Shown in pieces: positions 36,709 through 46,286 of a stretch of 64,000 nucleotides of DNA. The DNA comes from an uncultured Erythrobacter sp. (GTDB lineage Bacteria > Pseudomonadota > Alphaproteobacteria > Sphingomonadales > Sphingomonadaceae), in the NCBI GenBank assembly GCA_947494705.1, contig CANLVN010000001.1, positions 744,001 through 808,000 on the forward strand, written 5' to 3'. The notes under the pieces are model-generated. The model searched no databases. It saw only the letters and a program-made list of their open reading frames with translations, and was not told the origin of the DNA. Each line of letters opens with the position of its first letter. Within the stretch, counting starts at the first letter, position 1. Made by a program: the position numbers and the translations under genes.

Positions 36709-37045
36709 CTTGGCTTCTCCTGAATCGGAAGGATGTCGCAATGAATTTCACAGGACACGGGGCCAGTGCAAAACGCCATGCCGGATGCCGCGATGCGATT
36801 CGAATGAATACGCCGGATCCCGATCCCGACGCTCCCATAAGGTCGACTCTCCGACCCGTCAAACCGCCCAATAATCGCTGCATTGCACCATCGTTCGGCC
36901 CTCTCGCGCCGACTGTCGTTTGCAAAAAGCCATGTGGGCGCGCGCAACAAGCCACGCTTGCCTGTTCAGCGCGGAACCGCGGATTGTTTCGCTCGCCCGA
37001 TACGTCTAACTCTGCGAAAAGGCGTATAGAGGATCACAATCGACC
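36709..37045. promoter_or_regulatory. divergent control region between pckA and chvI
   Basis: This 337-bp gap should hold the promoters of both pckA (minus) and chvI (plus). A GGAAC at 36963-36967 has no matching -10 at EcfG spacing. No protein-coding frame here is convincing. No clear direct-repeat operator was recognised by eye. Control of pckA by ChvI is a reasonable guess from gene order only. Confidence 0.4.
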
Positions 37046-37819
37046 ATGCAGAGCGAAATCGGCAATACACACGCGGACATGACTGCCGATACGTCGAAGT
37101 CGACCGATGCCATCGAGATCGCGCTGGTCGACGATGATCGCAATATCCTGACCACCGTGTCGATCGCGTTGCAGGCGGAGGGTTATGTGACGCGTATCTA
37201 TTCGGACGGAGAAACCGCGCTCAAGGCACTGCTCGAAAACCCGCCCGACCTCGCCGTGTTCGACATCAAGATGCCCAATATGGACGGCATGGAATTGCTG
37301 CGCCGCGTGCGGCAGGAAACGCCGCTGCCGGTCATCTTCCTGACCAGCAAGGACGACGAGTCCGATGAAGAAGCCGGGCTCGAACTTGGCGCGGACGATT
37401 ACATCGCCAAGCCTTTCAGCCTGCGCCTGCTCACCGCGCGCATCCGGGCAATTCTTCGCCGGGCCGAGCCCGATCGCGCCATCGGCCAGGGGCAGGAGCC
37501 GAGCGAGCCCGCCCAGTCCAGCATCGAGCGCGGTCGGCTCTTCATGGATCCCGCTCGCCACCATGTAACCTGGGATGGCAAGCCGGTCAGCCTGACGGTC
37601 ACCGAGTTCCTGATCCTCGAAGCGCTCGCCGCCCGCCCCGGCGTTATCAAGAGCCGAAACCAGCTGATGGATGCGGCCTACCCGGATGATGTCTTCGTCG
37701 ACGACCGTACCGTCGACAGCCATATCAAGCGCATGCGCCGCAAGTTCCGCAGCGTCGATCCGCAGTTCGGCGCGATCGATACGCTCTACGGCGCAGGTTA
37801 CAGCTTCACCGATGGCTGA
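37046..37819 (+). CDS. chvI: response regulator ChvI (OmpR family)
   Basis: The 257 residues contain a receiver domain ([17 protein letters not shown], phosphoacceptor D73 in [13 protein letters not shown], then the Thr in [10 protein letters not shown] and K in DDYIAKPF) and a winged-helix DNA-binding domain ([22 protein letters not shown] to [16 protein letters not shown]). This is the ChvI/ExoR-pathway regulator known in alphaproteobacteria for acid and envelope stress responses. Its stop overlaps the chvG start by 8 nt. A second start at Met12 is possible. Confidence 0.95.
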   Translation: MQSEIGNTHADMTADTSKSTDAIEIALVDDDRNILTTVSIALQAEGYVTRIYSDGETALKALLENPPDLAVFDIKMPNMDGMELLRRVRQETPLPVIFLTSKDDESDEEAGLELGADDYIAKPFSLRLLTARIRAILRRAEPDRAIGQGQEPSEPAQSSIERGRLFMDPARHHVTWDGKPVSLTVTEFLILEALAARPGVIKSRNQLMDAAYPDDVFVDDRTVDSHIKRMRRKFRSVDPQFGAIDTLYGAGYSFTDG

Positions 37820-39392
37820 AACCGGCAGCGTCGCGAGCTTCCGGTCCCGGCCCGCAGCGCTTGTGCGTGAGCGGCCCGGAGTGCTCGGCCGCTTTTCGCT
37901 CGCCGCACGCATTCTTATCGTCAACATCCTGCCGTTGGCGCTGTTGTCGGGCGGGCTGTTCTATCTCGACACCTATCGCACCCAGCTCATCAACGAACGC
38001 TTCAAGCTCGCGAGGATCGAAGCGCAGATCACCGCTGAGGCGCTGACCGGCGTGACGCGCGAACGCCAGGAGGCGCTGCTGGTCCAGATCGGCCGCGAAC
38101 AGCGAATGCGCATGCGCATGTTCGACGCGGAGGGCCAGCTGTGGGCCGACAATTTCGCACTCGACGAGCCGCCCTTCGCCTTCGACGACATCAGCGACGA
38201 CACCGTTGAACAGCAATGGGCGCGCTGGCTGGACCGGACAGTGGACGCGATCGTCTCGGCCGAACCCGTCACCGACTATATCGAACCCGAGGCACAAACC
38301 GCCGATGCCTGGCCCGAACTGGTCACCGCGCGTGAGGAAGGGCTCTCGCAGGTACGCCTCTACGATTGGCGCGACGGAACGCCGGTCATTACCGCCGCAG
38401 CGCCCGTGGGCCTTAACGGCGCGACCCTGCTGACCGTGCGTAACGCCGTCGACATCACCGAGAGTGTGCGTCAGGCCCGCACTGCACTGGTCAGCGCGGT
38501 GCTGCTGGTGCTGGGCGCATCGGCGCTGCTTTCGCTCTATCTTGCGCGAACGATTGTCTCCCCTCTGCAATTGCTGGCCGCCGCCGCGCAAAAGGTCCGC
38601 CAGGGCCGCGAGCGCGATGTCGAGGTGCCGCGTCTGCCAGAACGCAGCGACGAGATCGGCCAGCTCGCGCGATCGGTCTCCGACATGACCATGGCCCTGC
38701 GACATCGCATCGACGCGGTCGACAGCTTCGCAGCTGACGTCGCTCACGAAATCAAGAACCCGCTCGCGAGCTTGCGCAGTGCGGTCGAATCCTTGCCTAT
38801 GGTCAAGGATCCCGACACCCGCCGCGAACTCGAACAGATCGCCGCGCACGACGTGCGCAGGATCGACCGGCTTGTGACCGAGATTTCCGACGCGAGCCGG
38901 ATCGACGCCGAAATGTCCCGCGCCACGCGCGAACGGATCGACATGGCCGATCTCGTGCGCGCCATCATCGGCAGCCGCGAATATCGCGCCGAGAACGAAG
39001 GCCACCGGATCGAACTCGAAACGCGCGGTTTCGCCGCCCATATCAGCGGTGTAGCCGTCCGGCTGGAGCGGGTGATCGAGAACCTGCTCGACAACGCGGT
39101 ATCCTTCTCCCCAATCGACGCGGCCATTGAGGTGGCGATCGACAATGACGGCGAATGCGTGAGCCTGACCGTTTGCGATCATGGCCCCGGCATTCCGGAA
39201 GAGTCGCGTGAGAAGGTGTTCCAGCGTTTCCACTCCGTGCGGCCCGATGCCGAGGATTTCGGCAATCACTCTGGCTTGGGATTGGCCATCGCCCGGGCGA
39301 TTGCGGAAGCGCATGACGGTTCGCTCACCGCTGAGGGCAGACCCGATGGTGAACCCGGCGCATGTCTGCGGCTGCGTCTGCCGTCAGCCTGA
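37812..39392 (+). CDS. chvG: sensor histidine kinase ChvG
   Basis: The 526-residue inner-membrane kinase starts at the ATG at 37812, overlapping chvI. It has a cytoplasmic N-terminus, a first membrane helix (about 33-50), a periplasmic sensor region (about 55-225) and a second helix (about 226-245). A HAMP domain, the HisKA motif [17 protein letters not shown] with phospho-accepting H312, and an ATPase domain ([28 protein letters not shown]) follow. It phosphorylates ChvI. In relatives the periplasmic ExoR protein inhibits it; exoR is not in the window. Confidence 0.95.
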   Translation: MAETGSVASFRSRPAALVRERPGVLGRFSLAARILIVNILPLALLSGGLFYLDTYRTQLINERFKLARIEAQITAEALTGVTRERQEALLVQIGREQRMRMRMFDAEGQLWADNFALDEPPFAFDDISDDTVEQQWARWLDRTVDAIVSAEPVTDYIEPEAQTADAWPELVTAREEGLSQVRLYDWRDGTPVITAAAPVGLNGATLLTVRNAVDITESVRQARTALVSAVLLVLGASALLSLYLARTIVSPLQLLAAAAQKVRQGRERDVEVPRLPERSDEIGQLARSVSDMTMALRHRIDAVDSFAADVAHEIKNPLASLRSAVESLPMVKDPDTRRELEQIAAHDVRRIDRLVTEISDASRIDAEMSRATRERIDMADLVRAIIGSREYRAENEGHRIELETRGFAAHISGVAVRLERVIENLLDNAVSFSPIDAAIEVAIDNDGECVSLTVCDHGPGIPEESREKVFQRFHSVRPDAEDFGNHSGLGLAIARAIAEAHDGSLTAEGRPDGEPGACLRLRLPSA

Positions 39393-39832
39393 TGGCTTCC
39401 GGTCCGGTGATCTTCTCCGCGAGCGCAGTTGAGATCGGTGGCCGCGCCGTAGCTATCGAAGGGCCGCCGGGCAGCGGTAAATCCTCGCTGGTGCTGGCCT
39501 TGCTGGATCGCGGTGCCAGGCTGATCGGCGACGATGCGGTTGCCCTCACCCGCGAAGGCGCGCGGCTTCTTGCGAGCCCGCCGCCCAATATCGCGGGATT
39601 GGTCGAAGTTCGCGGTGTGGGGCTGGTGACGTTCGACACCGCCGCGCCCTGCCCGCTCGCCCTGGTGCTGACCCTGGTGGATGAAGAACTCTCTGAGCGT
39701 CTGCCAGAATCTGCGCAAACGCGAGAAATAGCAGGAGTGCCGATCCCGTGCCTCGCTTTCGCACCCGGTACCATAGCTCCCGCGATCCGCGTCGAAATCG
39801 CGCTCGCCCGGCACGGTCTGGATGTCTCATGA
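39392..39832 (+). CDS. hprK: HPr kinase/phosphorylase, short alphaproteobacterial form
   Basis: This enzyme phosphorylates HPr on a serine. The 146 residues contain only the C-terminal kinase domain, as usual in alphaproteobacteria: P-loop EGPPGSGKSSL (K30), LIGDDAVAL, and the signature region GLVEVRGVGLVTFD with the capping loop after it. I use the ATG at 39392, which overlaps the chvG stop as TGATG; an in-frame ATG 30 nt earlier (39362) is also possible. It lies between chvG and rapZ in one transcription unit. Confidence 0.92.
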   Translation: MASGPVIFSASAVEIGGRAVAIEGPPGSGKSSLVLALLDRGARLIGDDAVALTREGARLLASPPPNIAGLVEVRGVGLVTFDTAAPCPLALVLTLVDEELSERLPESAQTREIAGVPIPCLAFAPGTIAPAIRVEIALARHGLDVS

Positions 39833-40823
39833 CGAGATTGGTGCAAGAACACCCTTCCCTTCATCGGCTCAAGCGCCGAAAAGCACGGGCATCGTGAACA
39901 ATTTCGAACCCTCCTCGCCCGACAATCGTCAGCGCCTGCTTCTGGTCACCGGCCTCTCCGGCGCGGGCAAGTCGACTGCGCTCGATGTGCTCGAAGACCT
40001 CGGCTGGGAGACGATCGACAACTTTCCCGTGCGCCTGCTGGACCGGCTGGTCGGCGAACCGAACGACCCGCCCAGTTCCCAGCGTGCGCCGCTCGCCATC
40101 GGTTTCGATTCGCGCACGCGCGGTTTTGTCCCCAGCGAGATCATCGCGCTGGTCAAATCGCTCACCCGGCGCGCAGACCTCGCAGTGACCTTCATGTTCC
40201 TCGACTGCAATACCGGCGAACTGGAACGGCGTTACAACGAGACACGCCGCCGTCACCCGATGGCGCAGGAACGCACCGTTTCCGAAGGGATCGCGGCAGA
40301 GCGCGAATTGCTCGATCCTCTGCGCCGCTGGGCCGATGTCGTGATCGACACCAAAGACCTGTCCTCGAACGACCTCCAGCGCCACGTGCGCGAACTGTTC
40401 GGCGACGAACAACCCGCAGAACCCAGCCTGACCATCTCCAGCTTCGGCTTTGCACGCGGCATGCCCCCGCTCGCGGACCTGGTGTTCGACATGCGATTCC
40501 TCGACAACCCGCATTGGGTCGAGTCCCTGCGCGAATTGACCGGCAAGGACCCGCAAGTCGCAGAGCATATCGAGCGCGATCCCGCTTTCACCGAGGTTTT
40601 CGAGCAAATCCGCGCGCTGCTTCTGACACTGCTCCCGCGCTATGCTGCGCAGGGCAAGGCCTATGTCCATGTCGCCTTTGGTTGTACCGGAGGGAGACAC
40701 CGCTCCGTCTTCACCGCCGAGCGAATGGCGCAAAGCTTGCGCGAGGCCGGTTTTTCGCCCACTGTCCGCCATCGCAATCTCGCATCGCGCGCGACCGACG
40801 AAATCGAAGGAGAGCGGCGTTGA
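39822..40823 (+). CDS. rapZ: RNase adapter protein RapZ (P-loop ATPase, YvcJ family)
   Basis: The 333-residue product has the Walker A GLSGAGKSTALDVLEDLGWE, DNFPVRLLDRL, AIGFDSRTRGF, MFLDCNTGELERRYNETRRRHPM and the C-terminal HVAFGCTGGRHRSVFTAERMAQ domain that binds small RNA in E. coli RapZ. In enterobacteria it controls GlmS synthesis through GlmZ; in alphaproteobacteria its targets are largely unknown. The start at 39822 overlaps hprK by 11 nt, so translation is coupled. Confidence 0.95.
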   Translation: MSHDEIGARTPFPSSAQAPKSTGIVNNFEPSSPDNRQRLLLVTGLSGAGKSTALDVLEDLGWETIDNFPVRLLDRLVGEPNDPPSSQRAPLAIGFDSRTRGFVPSEIIALVKSLTRRADLAVTFMFLDCNTGELERRYNETRRRHPMAQERTVSEGIAAERELLDPLRRWADVVIDTKDLSSNDLQRHVRELFGDEQPAEPSLTISSFGFARGMPPLADLVFDMRFLDNPHWVESLRELTGKDPQVAEHIERDPAFTEVFEQIRALLLTLLPRYAAQGKAYVHVAFGCTGGRHRSVFTAERMAQSLREAGFSPTVRHRNLASRATDEIEGERR

Positions 40824-40902
40824 GCGAGAGAATTGCACGAGTATGGTGGTGTTTGGGTTGGCGGCGATTAGCTGCGGGATACTAACGGACTGAATTCGCA
40901 TA

Positions 40903-41334
40903 ATGATCGGTTTGATCCTCGTGACCCACGGCGCACTCGCCGACCAATTCGTCGAAGCGATGGAGCATGTCGTCGGTGCCCAGTCAGGCATCGCGACCGT
41001 TTGCATCGGCCCCAATGACGACATGGAACAGCGCCGCACCGACATCGCCGACGCGATCGACTCGGTCGATACCGGCAAGGGCGTGATCGTGCTGACCGAC
41101 CTGTTCGGGGGCACGCCTTCCAACCTCGCGATCTCGCTGCTGGATGCCGGTCGCGTCGAAGTGATTGCGGGCATCAACCTGCCAATGCTGATCCGGCTGG
41201 CCGGCGCGCGCACTTCGATGGATGTCGTCAGCGCGGTCGAGGCGGCCCAGGAAGCGGGGCGCAACTACATCACCGTCGCCAGCGACCTGCTCGGCGAACA
41301 GCCGGCGGCGCGTGCGGCTGGTGGAGGCAAGTGA
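40903..41334 (+). CDS. PTS system EIIA component, mannose type
   Basis: The 143 residues start MIGLILVTHGALADQFVEAM. His9 in THG is the phosphorylated residue, and VIVLTDLFGGTPSNLAISLL is the EIIA-Man signature. No EIIB or EIIC transporter gene is nearby, so it belongs to the incomplete, regulatory PTS of alphaproteobacteria that pairs with HPr and HprK. It lies 79 nt after rapZ and 4 nt before HPr. Confidence 0.95.
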   Translation: MIGLILVTHGALADQFVEAMEHVVGAQSGIATVCIGPNDDMEQRRTDIADAIDSVDTGKGVIVLTDLFGGTPSNLAISLLDAGRVEVIAGINLPMLIRLAGARTSMDVVSAVEAAQEAGRNYITVASDLLGEQPAARAAGGGK

Positions 41335-41338
41335 ACGC

Positions 41339-41617
41339 ATGAGCGAATCGCGTCGGTCGGTCACCATCGTCAACAAGCGCGGCTTACACGCCCGTGCGAG
41401 CGCCAAGTTCGTCGGCGCGGTCGCCGCCCTGCCCGATGGCTCCACCGTTACGGTCGCAAAGGGCGGCAACGAAGCCGCAGGCGGCTCTATCCTGGGCCTG
41501 ATGATGCTGGGAGCGGCCAAGGGTGACGAAGTCGAGGTGATCGTCGAAGGCGCGAACTCCGACGCCGTGCTCGACCAATTGGTGACGCTAATCGAAGACG
41601 GCTTTGGCGAAGAGTGA
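41339..41617 (+). CDS. phosphocarrier protein HPr
   Basis: The 92 residues include the EI-dependent phospho-site His17 in NKRGLHARASAKF and the HprK target Ser50 in AAGGSILGLMMLGA. Both sites are present, so the protein can integrate EI and HprK inputs. A possible GTG at 41331 is not used because GGAGG lies just upstream of 41331, about 11 nt from the ATG at 41339. Its stop overlaps the GTG start of the methyltransferase gene. EI (ptsP-like) is not in the window. Confidence 0.95.
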   Translation: MSESRRSVTIVNKRGLHARASAKFVGAVAALPDGSTVTVAKGGNEAAGGSILGLMMLGAAKGDEVEVIVEGANSDAVLDQLVTLIEDGFGEE

Positions 41618-42417
41618 CGCGCAAGCTCATCACGGGGTTCTCCAATCCCACGGTCAAGTATCTGAGGTCCCTGCGCGACAAGAAGCATCGCAGGCGCGCA
41701 GGCCAGTTCCTGGTCGAGGGGCTGCGGCTGCTCGAGGATGCGCGGGCAAGTGACCAACTGCCGCGCCAACTGGTGATGGCCGAGGGACGTGACGAGCATC
41801 CCCTGCTCGCGCGGCTGGAAGCAGAGGTCGTGGCGGCGGACGGTGAGGTGATCGAGACCACGCCCGACATCCTTTCCAAGATCACCGGCAAGTCCAACGC
41901 GCAGAGCGTTGTCGGCGTGTTCGACGAATTCGACACGTCGCTGTCCCGGCTCGATCGCAGCGCCTCGCCGATCTGGCTGGTGGCGCAGGACCTGCGCGAC
42001 CCGGGCAACCTTGGCACGATGCTGCGGACCGGAGATGCGGTGGGCGCGGGCGGCCTGATCCTGATCGACGACTGCGCCGACCCTTTCAGCGCCGAAGCCG
42101 TGCGCGCGAGCATGGGGGCGGTGTTCACGCAAGCGGTGGCGCAGGCGCGCTGGGAAGACTTCGTGCCTTGGCTGCGCGGCGGCAAAGGCCAGCTTGTCGC
42201 TGCGAGCCTGCGCGATGCCGTGCCCTATCGCGGGGCAGCGTACGAAGCACCCTGCTTCATCCTCGTCGGCAACGAGTCGCAGGGGCTGCCCGAAGCCTAC
42301 GAGGCGGAATGCGACCTGCGCGTCACGATGCCGATGCGCGGGCGCGCCGATTCGCTCAATGCGGCTGTGGCGGGCGCAGTGCTGGCCTATGAGGTGCTGG
42401 CGGGCCTGGAGGGATAG
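41614..42417 (+). CDS. TrmH-family (SPOUT) RNA 2'-O-methyltransferase
   Basis: The 267 residues start at a GTG overlapping the HPr stop (GTGA). An N-terminal substrate-binding domain (GQFLVEGLRLLEDA) precedes the SPOUT core: VAQDLRDPGNLGTMLRTGDAVGAGGLIL (motif 1), FILVGNESQGLPEAY (motif 2) and VTMPMRGRADSLNAAVAGAVLAYE (motif 3, AdoMet knot). It is probably a 23S rRNA or tRNA ribose methylase; the exact target is not predictable. It ends the chvI-HPr unit by position, without functional connection. Confidence 0.93.
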   Translation: MTRKLITGFSNPTVKYLRSLRDKKHRRRAGQFLVEGLRLLEDARASDQLPRQLVMAEGRDEHPLLARLEAEVVAADGEVIETTPDILSKITGKSNAQSVVGVFDEFDTSLSRLDRSASPIWLVAQDLRDPGNLGTMLRTGDAVGAGGLILIDDCADPFSAEAVRASMGAVFTQAVAQARWEDFVPWLRGGKGQLVAASLRDAVPYRGAAYEAPCFILVGNESQGLPEAYEAECDLRVTMPMRGRADSLNAAVAGAVLAYEVLAGLEG

Positions 42418-42528
42418 CGCCGATCGGGCTTTTTGGAACATCGGGCTGTTTGCGGCTTGGCCTGCCGGCCATCTGCAGAGGTGGAGCAGATCGCCAGTAC
42501 CTAGGAAACCGCAGATTACCCCGCAGTT

Positions 42529-43953
42529 CTACTCCGCTGCGTCGCGCCGATCTTCCAGCTTTGCCGGGGAGATGTCGTCGCCCACCGCTTCCGCATCCGC
42601 CGCGTTATAGCGCGGGGCGGCTTCGACCAGCGGCACGTCCTCGATCTCTCGCTTGCCGATCTCGATGCCCTTCTCGGCCAGGCGCTTGCCCGATGACAGG
42701 ACGTTGCGCTCGAAGCTGCCGACAAACTTGTTGTAATTGTTGACGGCGCTTTCGAGACCCCCGCCCACGCGCTTAAGATGTTCGGCAGCGACCGAAAGCC
42801 GGTCGTAAAGCTCAGCCCCCATTCGCCCAATTTCCTGCGCCTCCTTCGCCAAACCGTCCTGACGCCAAACCTGTGCGACGGTGCGCGCGATGGCGACGAG
42901 GTTGGTGGGCGTTGCCAGCAACACCCGCTTGTCGAAGGCGAAGTTCCACAGTTCGGGATCATGTTCGAGCGCGGCGGCGACGAAATGCTCGCCGGGGACG
43001 AACATCACGACATAATCGGGCGCTTCCTCGAATTGCGACTGGTAGGATTTAGCCCCCAGCGTCTGCACATGGTTACGCATCGAACGGACATGTTCCGCCA
43101 GCGCCTTCTCGCGCGCCTCGTCCTCGTCCGCCTCGAACGCCTGTTGGTAAGCGTTGAGCGAGACCTTTGAGTCGATCACCAGCATTTTGCCGCCGGGAAT
43201 GCGCACGATGGCATCGGGTCGCAGCCGCCCTTCCTCGGTGTCGATGGATTGCTCCATCTGGAAATCGGTATGTTGCGCCAGCCCGCATTGTTCGAGCAGG
43301 TTCTGAAGCGCTTTTTCGCCCCAGCGCCCGCGCGCCTTGGGCGCATTGGTGAGCGAATTGCCCAAACGCTGCGCCTCGCGCCGGACCTGTTCCTGCCCAA
43401 GACGCATCAGTTCGATTTCGCGATTGAGACTGGAAAAGGCATCGGCGCGCTGCTTCTCCAGCGTCTCGACCTGCTTTTCGTAAACCGCCAGCCGCTCGCC
43501 AACCGGATTGAGCAGCGCCTTGATCCGGGCCTCCCCCGATTCCTCGGACTGCTTGAAGCGCTCCTCGGCGCGGCGCAGAAACGCTTCCTGTGCCTTGCCA
43601 AGCACGGCAGCGCCGGTGTTCTCGAACTCCTTGAGCAGCTTGTCGCGCGATTCCTCCAGCAGCCGTTTCTGTTCGGCGAAGGTCGCGCGCTCAGCGCGGA
43701 AATCGGCGTTCTCGGCCTGCACAGCATCCAGCTTTTCCGCCAAGCCGTCAGCACGCGCCGCACGTTCCGACATGGTCGCAAGCTCGGTCGTGGAGCGGCG
43801 GAACTTCTCGTCCAGCTCCTTCGCCTCCCCTTCGCGCTCGGCAAGCCGCTCACGCAATTCCGCGACGGGCCGCGAGGCAAAGAACCACGCTGCCGCGCCG
43901 CCAAGAGCAAGGCCGAAGACGAGCGCGATGATGAGCAGAATCAGTTGTTCCAT
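42529..43953 (-). CDS. rmuC: DNA recombination protein RmuC
   Basis: The 474 residues have an N-terminal membrane helix (ILLIIALVFGLALGGAAAWFF), a long coiled coil (about 30-200, rich in Glu/Arg/Leu heptads) and the RmuC nuclease-like domain. That domain contains RGRWGEKALQNLLEQCGL, RPDAIVRIPGGKMLVIDSKVSLNAY, DYVVMFVPGEHF and LATPTNLVAIARTVAQVWRQ. RmuC limits inversion at short inverted repeats and is related to PD-(D/E)xK enzymes. It is convergent with the methyltransferase gene (111-nt gap) and divergent from the copper-binding protein gene. Confidence 0.95.
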   Translation of the reverse strand: MEQLILLIIALVFGLALGGAAAWFFASRPVAELRERLAEREGEAKELDEKFRRSTTELATMSERAARADGLAEKLDAVQAENADFRAERATFAEQKRLLEESRDKLLKEFENTGAAVLGKAQEAFLRRAEERFKQSEESGEARIKALLNPVGERLAVYEKQVETLEKQRADAFSSLNREIELMRLGQEQVRREAQRLGNSLTNAPKARGRWGEKALQNLLEQCGLAQHTDFQMEQSIDTEEGRLRPDAIVRIPGGKMLVIDSKVSLNAYQQAFEADEDEAREKALAEHVRSMRNHVQTLGAKSYQSQFEEAPDYVVMFVPGEHFVAAALEHDPELWNFAFDKRVLLATPTNLVAIARTVAQVWRQDGLAKEAQEIGRMGAELYDRLSVAAEHLKRVGGGLESAVNNYNKFVGSFERNVLSSGKRLAEKGIEIGKREIEDVPLVEAAPRYNAADAEAVGDDISPAKLEDRRDAAE

Positions 43954-44070
43954 ACTGACCTTATAGCATGGAACAAATTAAGAACGCCAGTGTGTCGCGA
44001 CATATCCCCGAACATTTGGGTCGGAACCGGACACCCCTCCCGTTCGCTTCTTCATCAAAGGAGAAAACAC

Positions 44071-44472
44071 ATGTCGATCAAGGAAATGATTCAGGACCAC
44101 CCGCAAGTCGGTGACGATTACAATGACGAGCTGGGCGAAGCGATCAAGCACGCCATGTATGGCGCGGCGATTATCAATTCATGCGCCGATGCCTGCCTTG
44201 CAGAGGACAACGCCAAGGAACGCGCTGAATGCATCCGTCGCTGCCTCGATGCGTCCGATGCCTGCACAGCTTTCTACCGCGTGGCCTCGCGCCGTACCGG
44301 CGGAAACGTCAAGGCGATCAAGGCGATCGGAGCGGCCTGCATCATCGCCTGCGAACAGTGCCACGAACTCTGCAAGATGCACGACGATCCGCACTGCAAG
44401 CGCTGTGCGACCATGTGCCAGGAAGTGATCCGCGACGTGAAGAACGCGGTTCAGGGCATGATGGACAAGTAA
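44071..44472 (+). CDS. Cys-rich four-helix-bundle copper-binding protein (Csp type)
   Basis: The 133-residue cytosolic protein starts after AAAGGAGAAAACAC. It has twelve Cys in CxxxC-like spacing along helices: C38/C42, C54/C58, C65, C90/C94/C97/C101 and C109/C112/C116. It also has several His. This is the pattern of the four-helix-bundle copper storage proteins (DUF326/Csp3). No signal peptide is seen, so storage or buffering of Cu(I) in the cytoplasm is expected. No copper-efflux genes or CueR-like operator are adjacent. A strong hairpin follows the stop. Confidence 0.88.
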   Translation: MSIKEMIQDHPQVGDDYNDELGEAIKHAMYGAAIINSCADACLAEDNAKERAECIRRCLDASDACTAFYRVASRRTGGNVKAIKAIGAACIIACEQCHELCKMHDDPHCKRCATMCQEVIRDVKNAVQGMMDK

Positions 44473-44511
44473 GCGATGAAGCGCCGGGTAATATCCCACC
44501 CGGCGCATCGC
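44473..44511. terminator. hairpin after the copper-binding protein gene
   Basis: GCGCCGGGT (44481-44489) pairs with ACCCGGCGC (44498-44506), extended outward by GCGAT/ATCGC across a 3-nt bulge. No T-tract follows. It lies right after the stop in a 109-bp gap between convergent genes, with a second GGCGCC inverted repeat further on. Confidence 0.6.
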
Positions 44512-44581
44512 TCAGCCACGATCCCACAGGGACCCTTGGCGCCAGCGGAGGAATCAGCCCCGAGGCGCCTTCGCAAAGAAG

Positions 44582-45154
44582 TTACGCTGCCTGACGGATC
44601 TTCTTCAGCTTCTTGAGCGCCATGTTGCGCTTGAGACGGCTGAGGTGATCGATGAACAGGATACCTTCCAGGTGATCCATCTCGTGCTGCAGGCAGGTCG
44701 CAAGCAGTCCTTCGAGCTGTTCCTCGTGGTGGTTGCCGTCGAGGTCCTGATACTTGACCGTGCAGGTCGCGGGGCGATCGACGTCGGCGTAGATTTCCGG
44801 GACCGAAAGACAGCCTTCGTTGTACGTCGACAAGTCTTCTGCCGGGTCAACGATGACCGGGTTCACGAAGATGCGCGGCTCTTTCTTGGTGGCAGGGTGC
44901 GTGTGCTTGTGCCCGTCATGCTCGCACTCGATCGGCTCTGCATCGGGGTCTTCGGGCTGAAGGTCGATGACCAGCAGCCGCTTGGGCACGCCCACCTGGA
45001 TCGCCGCGAGACCGATGCCGGGCGCATCATACATGGTTTCGAGCATGTCTTCGGCGAGCTGCTTGAGCTCGTCATTGAATTCGTCCGGCTCGACCGGGGA
45101 CGACACGACTTTGAGCCGGGGGTCCGGCACTTCGAGGATTTCTAGGATAGCCAT
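44582..45154 (-). CDS. def: peptide deformylase with His-rich insertion
   Basis: This enzyme removes the formyl group from nascent proteins. The 190 residues carry all three motifs: [10 protein letters not shown] (46-55), EGCLSVPE with metal ligand C115, and HEMDH with H157, E158 and H161. Between motif 1 and motif 2 there is an insertion of about 25 residues that holds [10 protein letters not shown] (77-86), a possible extra metal site. The partner formyltransferase gene fmt lies 1.1 kb away. A DUF1330 gene is divergent from it, 65 nt between starts. Confidence 0.96.
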   Translation of the reverse strand: MAILEILEVPDPRLKVVSSPVEPDEFNDELKQLAEDMLETMYDAPGIGLAAIQVGVPKRLLVIDLQPEDPDAEPIECEHDGHKHTHPATKKEPRIFVNPVIVDPAEDLSTYNEGCLSVPEIYADVDRPATCTVKYQDLDGNHHEEQLEGLLATCLQHEMDHLEGILFIDHLSRLKRNMALKKLKKIRQAA

Positions 45155-45219
45155 GGAGTTTTAATATGCTTGTCGCGATCTGCTTTCAAGTTATGTCCAA
45201 GGACCAAGGGAGAAATCAA

Positions 45220-45621
45220 ATGACAGGACATTCGCTTAGGGCATTGCTTGGTCTGGCGGCTTGGTTGGGGATCATCGTTAGCGCTTCGGCGTCGGAAACC
45301 GACAAGGGACCGCAAGACGCGACCACCAAGCCGGCTTACCTGATTGCCGAGGTCCTTGTGACCAATGCGAAAGACTATCCGGCCTATATGGAAGCCGTGA
45401 CACCCCTTATCGAGAGATTTAGCGGTCGATACATCGTGCGCGCCGGTGAGAACCTCGTACCCGAGGGACGCCCTATCGAAGGTCGGCTGGTGGTTATTGA
45501 GTTTCCGGACTACGCAACGCTACTCGAATTCTGGAATTCACCCGAATACGATGCGATCAAATCGCTGCGAACGGAAAATGCCGTCTCAAGGATCATTCTG
45601 GCGGACGGGATGAACCCGTAA
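45220..45621 (+). CDS. DUF1330 domain protein, exported
   Basis: I use the ATG at 45220, with GGGAG about 8 nt upstream; an earlier in-frame ATG at 45166 would precede this site. The 133 residues have a signal peptide (TGHSLRALLGLAAWLGIIVSASAS) and then a DUF1330 domain: AYLIAEVLVTNAKDYPAYMEAV, GRYIVRAGE and GRLVVIEFPDYATLLEFWNSPEYDAIKSLR. This is the dimeric ferredoxin-like fold. Most members are cytoplasmic, so the signal peptide is unusual. Function unknown. Confidence 0.85.
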   Translation: MTGHSLRALLGLAAWLGIIVSASASETDKGPQDATTKPAYLIAEVLVTNAKDYPAYMEAVTPLIERFSGRYIVRAGENLVPEGRPIEGRLVVIEFPDYATLLEFWNSPEYDAIKSLRTENAVSRIILADGMNP

Positions 45622-45636
45622 TCGCCACGACATAAC

Positions 45637-46233
45637 TCACTCAACCGGCCGCCGCGCTCGCAGCGCCTGCGCCAGCGTCCCCTCGTCGAGATAGTCGAGC
45701 TCTCCACCAACCGGCAAGCCATGCGCAAGCTGCGTGATGCGGACCTTGTGCTCCTCCAGCCGCTCGGCGAGGTAATGTGCGGTCGTCTGCCCTTCGAGCG
45801 TGGCATTCATGGCAAGGACGACCTCATCGACCTGCCCATCGCTCACGCGCTTCATTAGGTCGGCAATGTTTAGGTCTTCGGGACCGATGCCGTCCAATGC
45901 AGAGAGTTTGCCGCCAAGGACATGATAGCGACCCTGAAACAGGCGCGCGCGGTCCAGTGCCCAGACATCGGCGACATCCTCGACCACGCAAAGCTGGCGC
46001 GCGTCGCGCTTGGGATCGGCGCAAATGCCGCACGGATTGCGCGTGTCGACATTGCCGCAGATGTCGCACTCGACCAGCGTTTGCGAAACGGCATCGAGTG
46101 CCTCGAGCAGTGCGGGCAATGCCTGCTCACGGTTCTTGACCAGCCACAGCACGGCCCGACGCGCGCTGCGCGGGCCGAGGCCCGGCAGGCGAGCGAGGGT
46201 TGCGGATAAGCTCTCGATCTCTTGCGATGCCAT
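45637..46233 (-). CDS. recR: recombination mediator RecR
   Basis: RecR works with RecF/RecO to load RecA at gaps. The 198 residues have the helix-hairpin-helix [18 protein letters not shown], the zinc finger [16 protein letters not shown], and a Toprim domain starting [13 protein letters not shown] and continuing [18 protein letters not shown]. The C-terminal Walker-like tail [22 protein letters not shown] is intact. The usual partner gene dnaX is not adjacent. It is convergent with the DUF1330 gene and divergent from fmt. Confidence 0.97.
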   Translation of the reverse strand: MASQEIESLSATLARLPGLGPRSARRAVLWLVKNREQALPALLEALDAVSQTLVECDICGNVDTRNPCGICADPKRDARQLCVVEDVADVWALDRARLFQGRYHVLGGKLSALDGIGPEDLNIADLMKRVSDGQVDEVVLAMNATLEGQTTAHYLAERLEEHKVRITQLAHGLPVGGELDYLDEGTLAQALRARRPVE

Positions 46234-46286
46234 TGGGTGAGAGATAGGGGCTGGCGGGGAAGTAACAAAGGCTCGCCACTAACCTT

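Noticed and set aside
37806..39314. A 502-codon minus-strand frame opposite chvG
   Set aside because: chvG is unambiguous and overlaps its neighbours in operon fashion; the antisense product shows no domain.
44023..44044. EcfG promoter before the copper-binding protein gene (GGAAC ... CGTT)
   Set aside because: The spacer is 13 bp, too short for the GGAAC-N16/17-CGTT consensus.
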